Part shown: positions 35,701-42,910 of the stretch, one piece after another
How the letters are laid out: every line of letters begins with the position of its first letter
Position numbering within the stretch: position 1 is the stretch's first letter
Assembly: GCA_964555645.1 (NCBI GenBank)
Contig: CAZKTA010000013.1
Coordinates: 1-64,000 of the forward strand
Source of the DNA: DTLC01 sp964555645
Lineage (GTDB): Bacteria; Verrucomicrobiota; Verrucomicrobiia; Limisphaerales; DTLC01
Direction of reading: 5' to 3'
Length of the DNA: 64,000 nucleotides
Program-made: the position numbers and the translations under genes
Notes under the pieces: model-generated
What the model saw: only the letters and a program-made list of their open reading frames with translations
Database searches by the model: none
What the model was told of the DNA's origin: nothing

Positions 35701-36172
35701 CGGGCAGATTGATGCAGGCTCGATTTCAAACGGCATACCCGTGCGGCTCAGCTCGTTCATCACGAACAGTGTATCTGTAAACTACGTCGTGGAAACGCCC
35801 GGCAGCGTTCTAACTAATGGCACGTTAGTGTTTGTGCCAGGCGAGCTTGTCAAGCTTATCCCTGTGCAACAGGAGTTGACACAACCTGGAACAATTTTGC
35901 GCGTCAGCCTGAGTGAACCTGTTAATGCGCAATTTGGTGAGTTAACTCGCGCGTATGTGGTGTGCGCACCTGACCCATACAAGCCGGTTTGGCTTGGCGT
36001 CGGAAAGTTCGCCGATGAAACGCTGCTGTGGTGGGTAGATCCAAACTGTGTCCTACAACAATCGAGCAGTGTAGCTGGGCCTTGGACTAACATGCAGGCT
36101 ACGCCCAGTCCCTTCAGGTTGGAGTTTATCGGCCAACAACGCTTTTATCGGTTGGTTAAGCACTCGCTTTGA
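32729..36172 (+). CDS. Secreted GH51 alpha-L-arabinofuranosidase with two inserted beta-sandwich domains
   Basis: A 1,147-residue exported enzyme that releases terminal arabinofuranose. The chosen start MKEHQFVRITG gives a signal peptide ending near SLADTA; the upstream opening overlaps the GH43 gene. A carbohydrate-binding-like sandwich (GLYAELVRNRGFEEP onward) precedes the barrel. The acid/base is Glu368 in IQIGNENGG and the nucleophile Glu443 in IYVGEYAV. After the barrel, two near-identical ~170-residue modules (GVGSWNTQVQFTN and GLGTWNTHASFTN starts, each with DDNNWxWWNIGGW and NRWYDIRVE-like text) are inserted before the usual C-terminal strands (IILKTVNVSGND). The final 120 residues form a W..FYRL-type beta domain. 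Twice the length of a minimal GH51. Confidence 0.9.
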   Translation: MKEHQFVRITGTVLFWCLLVCKISLADTAEIVVRTDQPGPLISPMLFGIFFEEINHAGDGGLYAELVRNRGFEEPTRTNGWAFFTTGTAAGSFGTFTTSPVSTNNPNYAELRFASGSGTAGIANRGYWGMNFMAGEIYDLTFYARRSAGFNGQLVVRLENATGTRVYAQRSVGGLTLEWQQYAVELVPSASDPTGRLALVIAQPGTVWLDVISLFPRHTFKNRKNGLRVDLANMLSNLAPAFVRFPGGCYIEGDYLTNAFRWKKSVGHNVARPGHWNAIWNYFSSDGLGYHEYLQMCEDLRAEPVFVINCGMAHNEVVPLEQMSEFVQDALDAIEYANGPTNSFWGAMRAANGHPEPFNLKYIQIGNENGGPAYNERYALFYDAIKSNYPNIKIIACDWGGLPTSRPVEISDEHYYSSPSFFVNNATRYNSYPRTGPKIYVGEYAVTSGCGNGNLRAALAEAAFMTGLERNSDVVVMASYAPLLAHLNARNWNPDLIYFTSSDVFGTPSYHVQKMFAHNLGDVVLPVQITIKSMSGSNPFARGAIGVGSWNTQVQFTNIIVRSNGITLYQSDFVSQGTNGWRLYNGTWSVRNGLLQQSAIATDCRATTGSTNWANYILSLRARKLSGAEGFLILFNWLDDNNWAWWNIGGWHNSQHAIEWCVNGRKLDLGSGVPGRIETNRWYDIRIELNGTHVCCYLDDVLVHDVSYPASQRGNIGLGTWNTHASFTNVVVSKAGQVLYQSDFSSGAFEWQVYRGTWLTTNSVYRQTAILTDCRCTTGDTNWSDYTISLRARKDGGSEGFLIMFNRLDDNNWTWWNIGGWNNTQHAIEVCENGGKSILGTAVSGSVTTNRWYDIRVESRGGRIQCYLDNVLIHDVSYPAASALAASASYASNWGQIILKTVNVSGNDFTANVKLTGLSTVTPNAAVSVLTSASPFDENTLQQPNRVVPINSVITNAATNFVHVFPANSLTVMRLQLPSPVPTLVSLGVGAGQIDAGSISNGIPVRLSSFITNSVSVNYVVETPGSVLTNGTLVFVPGELVKLIPVQQELTQPGTILRVSLSEPVNAQFGELTRAYVVCAPDPYKPVWLGVGKFADETLLWWVDPNCVLQQSSSVAGPWTNMQATPSPFRLEFIGQQRFYRLVKHSL

Positions 36173-36258
36173 TTTGGGACGGAGATACTGCGCCCATGTG
36201 ACGTGGGTTCGCTTTCACATGGCAAGGGGGCAATATTGAGTTGCGCGCGCCTTTGCGT

Positions 36259-36291
36259 ATTTTGGCGATTCTTTTGCGCAAATTGGCGTTG
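36259..36291 (+). promoter_or_regulatory. Shared 33-bp motif, copy C (upstream of PEP-CTERM gene)
   Basis: Third copy with the same length: TTGGCGA left, GCGC in the centre, TTGGCGTTG right. It is 54 nt before the start codon of the PEP-CTERM LamG-like protein, the closest of the three to its gene. Confidence 0.65.
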
Positions 36292-36345
36292 CTTTTTGTG
36301 GGCTGTTTGTGAGAATTGGAAAGCGAAACTTTGATTTGACGCGAA

Positions 36346-37197
36346 ATGGAAGCGCGAAACCATTTCAATTGGAGTGTGTCAGCCGTTGCGTTCTGTGCGA
36401 GTTTGGCACTGACGGTTGCCAACGCGGGAACCGTGGCATATTGGAACTATGATCAAGGCCAGGCAGGGGTACCTTTTTCTCAAATCCCAGTCCCTGACCT
36501 CTCGGGTAACGGTTACACAATGTATGGCTTTAACCCAACTTACGGACCCTCATACGGCACTGATACCCCTGATGGTTTTGGTTTGAGCCAAAGGTCTGTG
36601 AATCAAGATGGCTACACCCTGGACCCTACGCTTAACAGTTGGTCACCTCTGACCTGGACAATTGAGGTTGCAGTTAAGTTGGATAACATAAGCGGGTGGC
36701 GGACGATTATAGGCCGAGACGGTGATCCGGGATGCCTGGGCTTTCCGGAGGCGCCATTTTACCTCCAGAAGAATGGCATTGATAATCAGTTCAGGATCAA
36801 CTTTCAAACTGTAGGCGGACAACGGTACGTGGTTGACTACGGTTTCGTGCCCACGCCGGGTGTTTGGTACGGTGTGGCAGCGGCTTCTGACGGTACAACG
36901 TTGAAACTTTATCTCGACAAAAACGACGGGAATGGCTGGGTGCTTGCGCGGTCAGTCGATCTAAACCTCGCGAATGATAATCGGCTGTACACGGTTAATG
37001 ATCTATGGACGTTTGGTCGAGGGTGGTGGAACGACTGGTTTGTAGATTCGATTGTCGGCAATTTGGATCACGTTCGGTTTAGTGATGTAGCGCTTCCGCC
37101 CGAAAGTTTGCTTCCTGTGCCTGAGCCTTCCAGCGTTATGTTGGTTTGTTTGGGTATTTTGTTTGGAGGGCTGTACCTGCGCCGGTGTTCTCGATAA
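36346..37197 (+). CDS. LamG-like PEP-CTERM surface protein
   Basis: A 283-residue exported protein. A signal peptide (VSAVAFCASLALTVANAG) is followed by a concanavalin-like fold (TVAYWNYDQGQAGVPFSQ, SPLTWTIEVAVKLDNISGW, WYGVAAASDGTTLKLYLD, GNLDHVRFSDVALP). The C-terminus has the sorting signal VPEPSSVMLVCLGILFGGLYLRRCSR in pieces: PEP box, hydrophobic helix, basic end. PEP-CTERM proteins are processed by an exosortase, which is not in this window. It lies between two GH51 genes, and the LamG-like fold suggests glycan binding. A copy of the 33-bp motif is just upstream, and a strong terminator follows, so it forms its own transcription unit within the arabinan locus. Confidence 0.85.
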   Translation: MEARNHFNWSVSAVAFCASLALTVANAGTVAYWNYDQGQAGVPFSQIPVPDLSGNGYTMYGFNPTYGPSYGTDTPDGFGLSQRSVNQDGYTLDPTLNSWSPLTWTIEVAVKLDNISGWRTIIGRDGDPGCLGFPEAPFYLQKNGIDNQFRINFQTVGGQRYVVDYGFVPTPGVWYGVAAASDGTTLKLYLDKNDGNGWVLARSVDLNLANDNRLYTVNDLWTFGRGWWNDWFVDSIVGNLDHVRFSDVALPPESLLPVPEPSSVMLVCLGILFGGLYLRRCSR

Positions 37198-37237
37198 GAG
37201 GCATGAGCGCTGGCGGTAAGCGCTGTGGTTATGCGTT

Positions 37238-37267
37238 GAAGAGACAGGCTGTTGTGCCTGTCTCTTC
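37238..37267 (+). terminator. Rho-independent terminator after the PEP-CTERM gene
   Basis: A perfect 12-bp stem, GAAGAGACAGGC (37238-37249) with GCCTGTCTCTTC (37256-37267), encloses a 6-nt loop and is followed by TTGTATT. It lies 40 nt after the stop codon. Confidence 0.8.
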
Positions 37268-37358
37268 TTGTATTGGGTTGGTTTAAAAGCGGACGCCAAG
37301 CAGGCTATAAGGTTTACTTGCAAACAAACAAAATCGGAACGAAAGCTTTGTTTTGGGT

Positions 37359-39980
37359 ATGAAATCGTCTGACTCGTTGAAACGTTGCGGAGTTAAGTTT
37401 TATTGCCCGCGTTTTGTTGCAAAGCGCCTCTACGAGCTATCACTTTCTCTTTGCCTTTTTCAATTGGCGGTTGGCTACGGTCAGGTACCAGTTTCGGCAG
37501 TCAACACGTCCAGCAGCAATAATGATGTTGGCCTTAGTGATCGAGAAACAGATAATAGACCCAGTGTGCGAATTGTAGTGGACCAGCCGCGCGCAAAAGT
37601 CAACCCGCTGATGTGGGGGATTTTCTTTGAGGACATCAATTTTGCCGGGGACGGTGGGCTATATGCAGAGTTGGTCAAGAATGGCGGGTTTGAGTTTCCC
37701 GAGCCGATGACTGGTTGGTTCATGATTCGACCAAGCAACGCGCGCGGTGATGTTACGGTACGGACGGAGGCACCATATCACGCTGCGAATCCGCATTATG
37801 TGAGGATTCAGAGTCAGAGGGATCACCCAATTGGCATTTGCAACGAAGGGTATCGCGGGATGGGCTTGCGTGGCGGTGAGTCGTACGAGTTTACTGCCCG
37901 TGTTCGGGTTGTTTCAGGTGCGCCCGTTGTTGCAGTTGAACTTGTAGGTGTCAACGGCGAGACACTGGCAGAGGCCCGTCTCTCAGGGTTACGCGCCGAT
38001 TGGACGAAAGTAGCTGCGGTGTTGCGTGCGTCGCGGACAGAGCCGTGCGCGCGGCTCAATCTTATTCTATATGGCCGAGGAGTGGTTGACTTCGACATGG
38101 TGTCGCTGTTCCCGAAAAACACTTGGAAAGGGCGTGTACCAGGGTTGCGTGCTGATCTTGTCGAGGCACTTGCAGCGCTTAAACCGGGGTTCTTCAGGTT
38201 CCCGGGCGGTTGCATCGTTGAGGGGAGTGAGCTAGACAAGCGGTACAGGTGGAAGGATACGATCGGGCCGCTCGAAGAACGCAAACTGCTTATTAACCGG
38301 TGGAATTACGAGTTCAAACACCGGCCCACGCCGGATTACTTCCAAAGTTTTGGTCTTGGGTTCTTCGAGTTTTTCCAGTTGGCCGCGGACATTGGGGCCG
38401 AGCCATTGCCAATTTTGAACTGTGGCATGGCCTGCCAGTTTAATTCAGGTGAGCTTGTGCCGCTAGAGAAGCTTGATCCGTTCATTCAAGACGCCCTTGA
38501 CCTGATCGAGTTCGCGAATGGGCCAGTTACGAGCACATGGGGGGCAAAACGCGCCGCAATGGGTCATCCAGAACCGTTTAATCTGAAAATGCTCGGCATT
38601 GGCAACGAACAGTGGGGCCCGCAATACATTGAGCGTTACGTTCAGTTCCACAAAGTCCTGAAAGAAAAGCATCCTGAAATAAAGTTAATTGCTGCCGCCG
38701 GCCCGGCGCCATCGGATGAACGGTTCCAGTTCCTTTGGCCGCGGCTTGTAGAGCTAAAGGCTGACATTGTTGACCAACATTGTTACGCAAATCCGGTTTG
38801 GTTCTTCACCAGCGCAACGCGTTTTGACAATTACGACCGTAATGGCCCTAGAGTGTTTTTCGGCGAGTATGCTGCGCAAAGTGTCGGCATAGTAAACGTC
38901 CACAACAAGAATAACTTGGAATGTGCTTTAGCTGAGGCGGCATTCATGATTGGGCTTGAACAAAACGCCGACGTGGTATGCATGGCAGCATACGCGCCGC
39001 TTTTGGCGCATAAAGATGCATGGCAATGGACACCGAATTTGATTTGGTTTGATAATCTGCGCGTTGTGCGCACACCGAATTATTATGTACAGCAGCTTTT
39101 CAGTTTAAATCGCGGCGATATTGTTTTGCCCACAAGAGTGGAAGGTGACCCAACCGTGCCGCGCGTTGCGTGCGGTGGTATTGGTGTAGGCACACGGAGT
39201 GCCGGGGCAGAGTTCAAGGAGATCAAGGTAACGCGTAATGGCGCCATTTTGTATGCGAGTGAGTTTGCAGACAGCGACGCTGAAGGTTGGCATTTGCCAA
39301 ACGGTGTGCGCTGGCAAGTTAAAGATGGCTTGCTTCGTCAGGTTGATCCTGCAACAAGTGCAACGGCTTTTATCGGGGATGAGCGTTGGGCTGATTACAC
39401 GGTTTCGCTTAAGGCACGTAAGCTTGCTGGGAACGGACATTTAGTAGTTATAGTGCGTAATAGCCGGCAGAACTGTCGAATAGAGTGGAACTTGGGAAGC
39501 AAAGGAAATTCAAGGCACACCTTGGTTTCTTGGGTTGGCCAGCAGGACCAGCCGGTAGCAGAGACACCGGGCAAAATTGAAGAGAACAGGTGGTACGACC
39601 TGCGTATCGAGCTGCGCGGGCGGCGCCTGGACTGTTACATTGACGGCCAGCTTGTGCATTCGGTTGATGTGCCGTTGCCGAGATACGGTGGGATTTTTGC
39701 CAGCGCAACACGAGACGTCGCCGCCGGTGAGGTTATCCTTAAACTTGTAAACGCAACGCCCGAATTTCAGTCAGTACGGATTAACCTTGAGGGCATTGAT
39801 GGTGTCAAGTTGGGGGCACGTGCCACGCTACTGACTGCTGAGCAGTTGACCGACGTTAACGATTTTGATCAGCCGGATCGCGTTGTGCCGCGGCCGTGGC
39901 CGGTTCGGGTAGATGGCGCAAAGTTTGTGTTGGGGGCGCCACGCCATTCATTTTTGGTGGCTCGGGTGCCGGTATTGTAA
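37359..39980 (+). CDS. Secreted GH51 alpha-L-arabinofuranosidase with one inserted sandwich domain
   Basis: An 873-residue relative of the GH51 gene at 32.7 kb. The ATG at 37359 begins a basic region and a hydrophobic helix (LSLSLCLFQLAVGYGQ) that looks like a long signal peptide. The pattern IFFEDINFAGDGGLYAELV, RFPGGCIVEG and GLGFFEFFQLAADIGAEP follows. Acid/base Glu417 is in GIGNEQWGP and nucleophile Glu503 in VFFGEYAAQS. One beta-sandwich module (from GVGTRSAGAEFKEI to LDCYIDGQLVHSVDV) is inserted before the C-terminal strands VILKLVNATPEF, against two modules in its relative. The next gene starts just downstream. Expected to trim arabinose side chains outside the cytoplasm. Confidence 0.9.
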   Translation: MKSSDSLKRCGVKFYCPRFVAKRLYELSLSLCLFQLAVGYGQVPVSAVNTSSSNNDVGLSDRETDNRPSVRIVVDQPRAKVNPLMWGIFFEDINFAGDGGLYAELVKNGGFEFPEPMTGWFMIRPSNARGDVTVRTEAPYHAANPHYVRIQSQRDHPIGICNEGYRGMGLRGGESYEFTARVRVVSGAPVVAVELVGVNGETLAEARLSGLRADWTKVAAVLRASRTEPCARLNLILYGRGVVDFDMVSLFPKNTWKGRVPGLRADLVEALAALKPGFFRFPGGCIVEGSELDKRYRWKDTIGPLEERKLLINRWNYEFKHRPTPDYFQSFGLGFFEFFQLAADIGAEPLPILNCGMACQFNSGELVPLEKLDPFIQDALDLIEFANGPVTSTWGAKRAAMGHPEPFNLKMLGIGNEQWGPQYIERYVQFHKVLKEKHPEIKLIAAAGPAPSDERFQFLWPRLVELKADIVDQHCYANPVWFFTSATRFDNYDRNGPRVFFGEYAAQSVGIVNVHNKNNLECALAEAAFMIGLEQNADVVCMAAYAPLLAHKDAWQWTPNLIWFDNLRVVRTPNYYVQQLFSLNRGDIVLPTRVEGDPTVPRVACGGIGVGTRSAGAEFKEIKVTRNGAILYASEFADSDAEGWHLPNGVRWQVKDGLLRQVDPATSATAFIGDERWADYTVSLKARKLAGNGHLVVIVRNSRQNCRIEWNLGSKGNSRHTLVSWVGQQDQPVAETPGKIEENRWYDLRIELRGRRLDCYIDGQLVHSVDVPLPRYGGIFASATRDVAAGEVILKLVNATPEFQSVRINLEGIDGVKLGARATLLTAEQLTDVNDFDQPDRVVPRPWPVRVDGAKFVLGAPRHSFLVARVPVL

Positions 39981-40028
39981 CAAATGCAAGCACGCAGAAA
40001 CAAAACTACAACAGCGTCTAGAGGTTCG

Positions 40029-41078
40029 ATGTTGGCAGCCCGATTGCACGGACCGGGCGACCTGCGCGTAGAACGCGTAGCGCGTCCCGGCAAGCCGGGG
40101 CGTGGCGAGTCACTGTTACGCGTGCGCGTGACGACGATCTGCGGCAGCGACTTGCACTCGTTCCAAGAAGGTCGGATTGGGGATACAAATATTGGCGCAC
40201 CGCTTATTCTCGGTCATGAATTCTCGGCTGTGGTTGAAGAAGTTGGGGGCGATGCAGTCGATGGTTTTGGACAGCCCCTACAGCGGGGTAGCCGTGTGGC
40301 AGTTGATCCAGCTCAACCTTGTGGACGATGTGATATGTGTAAGGATGGCCATCCGAACCTGTGCCGGCACATACGATTTTGCGGTGTTTATCCTGACAAC
40401 GGCAGTTTGTGCCAGTGGATTCTGATGCCTGCACAGTGTTGTTTTCCGGTGCCGGATGAGGTTGATGATGAAACTGCTGCTTTGCTGGAACCACTTGGTG
40501 TGGCTATTCATGCAGTTGATCTGGCCAAGATTTGCGCTGGAGCAAGCGTCGCAATAGTTGGTGCCGGGCCGATTGGTTTACTCATTTTGAAGGTTGCCAA
40601 GCTCATGGGAGCCAACCCAGTCTATGTGAGTGAGAAATTGCCGTGGCGACTTGAACTTGCAAGAAAATGGGGCGGTGAACCAATTGATCCGAACGAGAGC
40701 GACCCGGTGAAACAGGTCATGGACCAAACCAATGGCGCTGGTGTTGACGTTGCCTTTGAGGTTGCTTGGGGCGGCGAGGCGATTGATCAAGCAGCGCAAA
40801 TGGTCAAGCCCGGCGCCCGGGTTGTGTTGGTTGGCATTCCGCGAGATGACAAACTCGAGCTGACGCATTCGGTAGCAAGACGCAAAGGACTTACGATTGT
40901 GTTGAGTCGGCGGATGAAACATTGCTATCCACGTGCGGTTAAATTGGTTCAGTCCGGCCAGATAAACATGAACGGTTTGGTAACACATCGGTTCCAGTTA
41001 CGCGAGGCTGCCGATGCGTTCCGGCTGAACGCTGTGTACCGTGATCATGTGGTAAAGGTTTTGATTCAGTGTTCGTGA
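40029..41078 (+). CDS. Zinc-dependent medium-chain dehydrogenase (sorbitol/threonine dehydrogenase-like)
   Basis: A 349-residue cytoplasmic NAD(P)-dependent oxidoreductase. The catalytic zinc site is marked by TTICGSDLHSF (Cys) and LILGHEFSAVVEEVG (His, Glu). The structural zinc loop has CGRCDMCKDGHPNLC with its four cysteines. The Rossmann fold shows VAIVGAGPIGLLILKVA. The frame opens at 39984, but MLAARLHGPGDLRV at 40029 fits the family start. This group oxidises polyols or sugar-derived alcohols; within an arabinose locus a substrate such as L-arabinitol or another arabinose-derived polyol is possible but not shown. It follows the GH51 gene by 48 nt and probably shares its transcript. Confidence 0.85.
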   Translation: MLAARLHGPGDLRVERVARPGKPGRGESLLRVRVTTICGSDLHSFQEGRIGDTNIGAPLILGHEFSAVVEEVGGDAVDGFGQPLQRGSRVAVDPAQPCGRCDMCKDGHPNLCRHIRFCGVYPDNGSLCQWILMPAQCCFPVPDEVDDETAALLEPLGVAIHAVDLAKICAGASVAIVGAGPIGLLILKVAKLMGANPVYVSEKLPWRLELARKWGGEPIDPNESDPVKQVMDQTNGAGVDVAFEVAWGGEAIDQAAQMVKPGARVVLVGIPRDDKLELTHSVARRKGLTIVLSRRMKHCYPRAVKLVQSGQINMNGLVTHRFQLREAADAFRLNAVYRDHVVKVLIQCS

Positions 41079-41129
41079 GATGTGAAATGTTTTTTTGTGC
41101 AGGAGATTCAACTGTGTGGCTCTGGAAAG

Positions 41130-41152
41130 TGAACCGCTACATGACCGGTTCA
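41130..41152. promoter_or_regulatory. Inverted repeat upstream of araB
   Basis: TGAACCG (41130-41136) and CGGTTCA (41146-41152) are perfect inverted repeats with a 9-nt spacer. They sit 76 nt before the araB start codon in a 149-nt gap that separates two gene groups. No T-run follows, so an operator is more likely than a terminator. Confidence 0.35.
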
Positions 41153-41227
41153 GTTCGCGGCCGGGAAATCGGCTTTGAACTTCTCGAATGGCAGTTTTTT
41201 GGAAAGATTAACACTGACAATTGAACT

Positions 41228-42910
41228 ATGAGCGCAAAGGGCAAGTACACAATCGGACTTGATTACGGCACCAATTCGGTGCGTACGCTGATCGTTGACA
41301 CTGCAACGGGCCGCGAAGTTGGCACAGCAGTTTGGGGGTACGAACATGGTACAGACGGCGTGCTTTTGAGTCGCGACCCGAACCTGGCGCGGCAGCACCC
41401 TGGTGATTATGTAAAAGGGGCAGAGGTCACGATCAAAAAGGCGCTTGCAGACGCCAAGCGTAATGTGCGCGGGTTCAAACCCGAACAGGTTGTCGGCATC
41501 GGTGTTGACACCACAGGTAGTACGCCGATTCCGGTTGATCGAAATGGCAGGCCGCTGGCTTTTGAAAAGCGGTTTGCAAAAAACTTGGCTGCAATGGCGT
41601 GGTTGTGGAAAGACCATACCAGTGTTGCTGAAGCAGCAGAGATCACCGAGCTTGCACGGCAAATCCGGCCGCATTACCTGGCCAAGTGCGGCGGCACCTA
41701 CTCGAGTGAATGGTTTTTCAGCAAGATATTGCATTGTCTGCGAACTGCACCCGAGGTGTTCGACGCTGCATACACATGGGTCGAGTGCGCAGACTGGGTC
41801 CCAGCCATGTTGACCGGTACCGAGGCGCCAGAAAAACTCACTGTTGGTGTTTGTGCCGCAGGGCACAAGGCAATGTACAACGATGACTGGGGCGGATATC
41901 CGGATGCTGAGTTTTTGTCAAAGTTGCATCCGAAACTTGGCGAGCTACGAACCCGGTTACGGCCGAAGGCATATACAATTGATCGTGCCGTTGGCAAGCT
42001 TACTGAGGCATGGGCAAAACGCACGGGCTTGCCCGCTGGTATCCCGGTTGCAGTTGGTGCATTTGATGCGCATTTGGGTGGGGTCGGTGCGGGGATCAGG
42101 CCGGGTACGCTCGTCAAGATCATCGGCACAAGCACGTGCGATATGATGGTTTGGCCTGTGGGCAAGCCATTGGCTGATATTCCGGGGTTGTGCGGCATAG
42201 TCAACGGCAGCATTTTGCCTGGTTTCTGGGGATTGGAAGCTGGCCAATCTGCTGTGGGCGACATTTTCAATTGGTTTGTCAATTACGTTCAGCCCAGGGG
42301 CAAAAAGCTCGGGTCACACGACGAACTGACAAAGGGTGCAGCCAAGCTTAAACCGGGCGAGAGCGGCCTGCTCGCGTTAGATTGGAACAATGGGAACCGC
42401 ACAATTTTGGTTGATCAACGGTTGACCGGGCTGTTGCTTGGGCAAACGCTTTACACAACGCCGCCTGAAATTTACCGGGCGTTGATTGAAGCAACTGCGT
42501 TTGGTGCGCTGACGATCATCAACCGGTTTGAAGAGTACGGTGTCGAGGTTGACGATGTCATTAATTGCGGTGGTATAGCCGAAAAGAATCCACTCGTCAT
42601 GCAGATCTATGCCGACGTAATTGGCAGGCCGATGAAAATTTCGCGTTCTTCACAGACATGCGCGCTTGGGGCAGCGATTGCAGGGGCGGTTGTTGCAGGT
42701 GTGTACCCCGATTATGCAACTGCGCAGCAGGCCATGACTGGTCTAAAACCGCATGTGTTCAAGCCCGACCCTGCTGCGCATGCGGTTTATCGCGAGCTTT
42801 ACTCGCTTTACAAGGCGTTGCATGATGCCTTCGGCACAAAAGATTGGAACGGGAACCTATATCATGTGATGAAGAAACTCATTGAAATCCGCAATAAACA
42901 ACGCAAATGA
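41228..42910 (+). CDS. araB: L-ribulokinase
   Basis: FGGY-family kinase of 560 residues that phosphorylates L-ribulose to L-ribulose-5-phosphate. The N-terminal ATPase fold begins YTIGLDYGTNSVRTLIVD. The family landmarks VGIGVDTTGSTPIPVD, GGTYSSEWFFSKILH and VECADWVPAMLTG are characteristic of AraB. The C-terminal half contains IIGTSTCDMMV, GLEAGQSAVGDIFNWFV and the ATP-binding NCGGIAEKNPLVMQIYADV. Length matches typical AraB. Its TGA overlaps the start of the next GH51 gene (ATGA), so the two are translationally coupled. Together with araD it places L-arabinose catabolism in this operon; araA is absent nearby. Confidence 0.95.
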   Translation: MSAKGKYTIGLDYGTNSVRTLIVDTATGREVGTAVWGYEHGTDGVLLSRDPNLARQHPGDYVKGAEVTIKKALADAKRNVRGFKPEQVVGIGVDTTGSTPIPVDRNGRPLAFEKRFAKNLAAMAWLWKDHTSVAEAAEITELARQIRPHYLAKCGGTYSSEWFFSKILHCLRTAPEVFDAAYTWVECADWVPAMLTGTEAPEKLTVGVCAAGHKAMYNDDWGGYPDAEFLSKLHPKLGELRTRLRPKAYTIDRAVGKLTEAWAKRTGLPAGIPVAVGAFDAHLGGVGAGIRPGTLVKIIGTSTCDMMVWPVGKPLADIPGLCGIVNGSILPGFWGLEAGQSAVGDIFNWFVNYVQPRGKKLGSHDELTKGAAKLKPGESGLLALDWNNGNRTILVDQRLTGLLLGQTLYTTPPEIYRALIEATAFGALTIINRFEEYGVEVDDVINCGGIAEKNPLVMQIYADVIGRPMKISRSSQTCALGAAIAGAVVAGVYPDYATAQQAMTGLKPHVFKPDPAAHAVYRELYSLYKALHDAFGTKDWNGNLYHVMKKLIEIRNKQRK

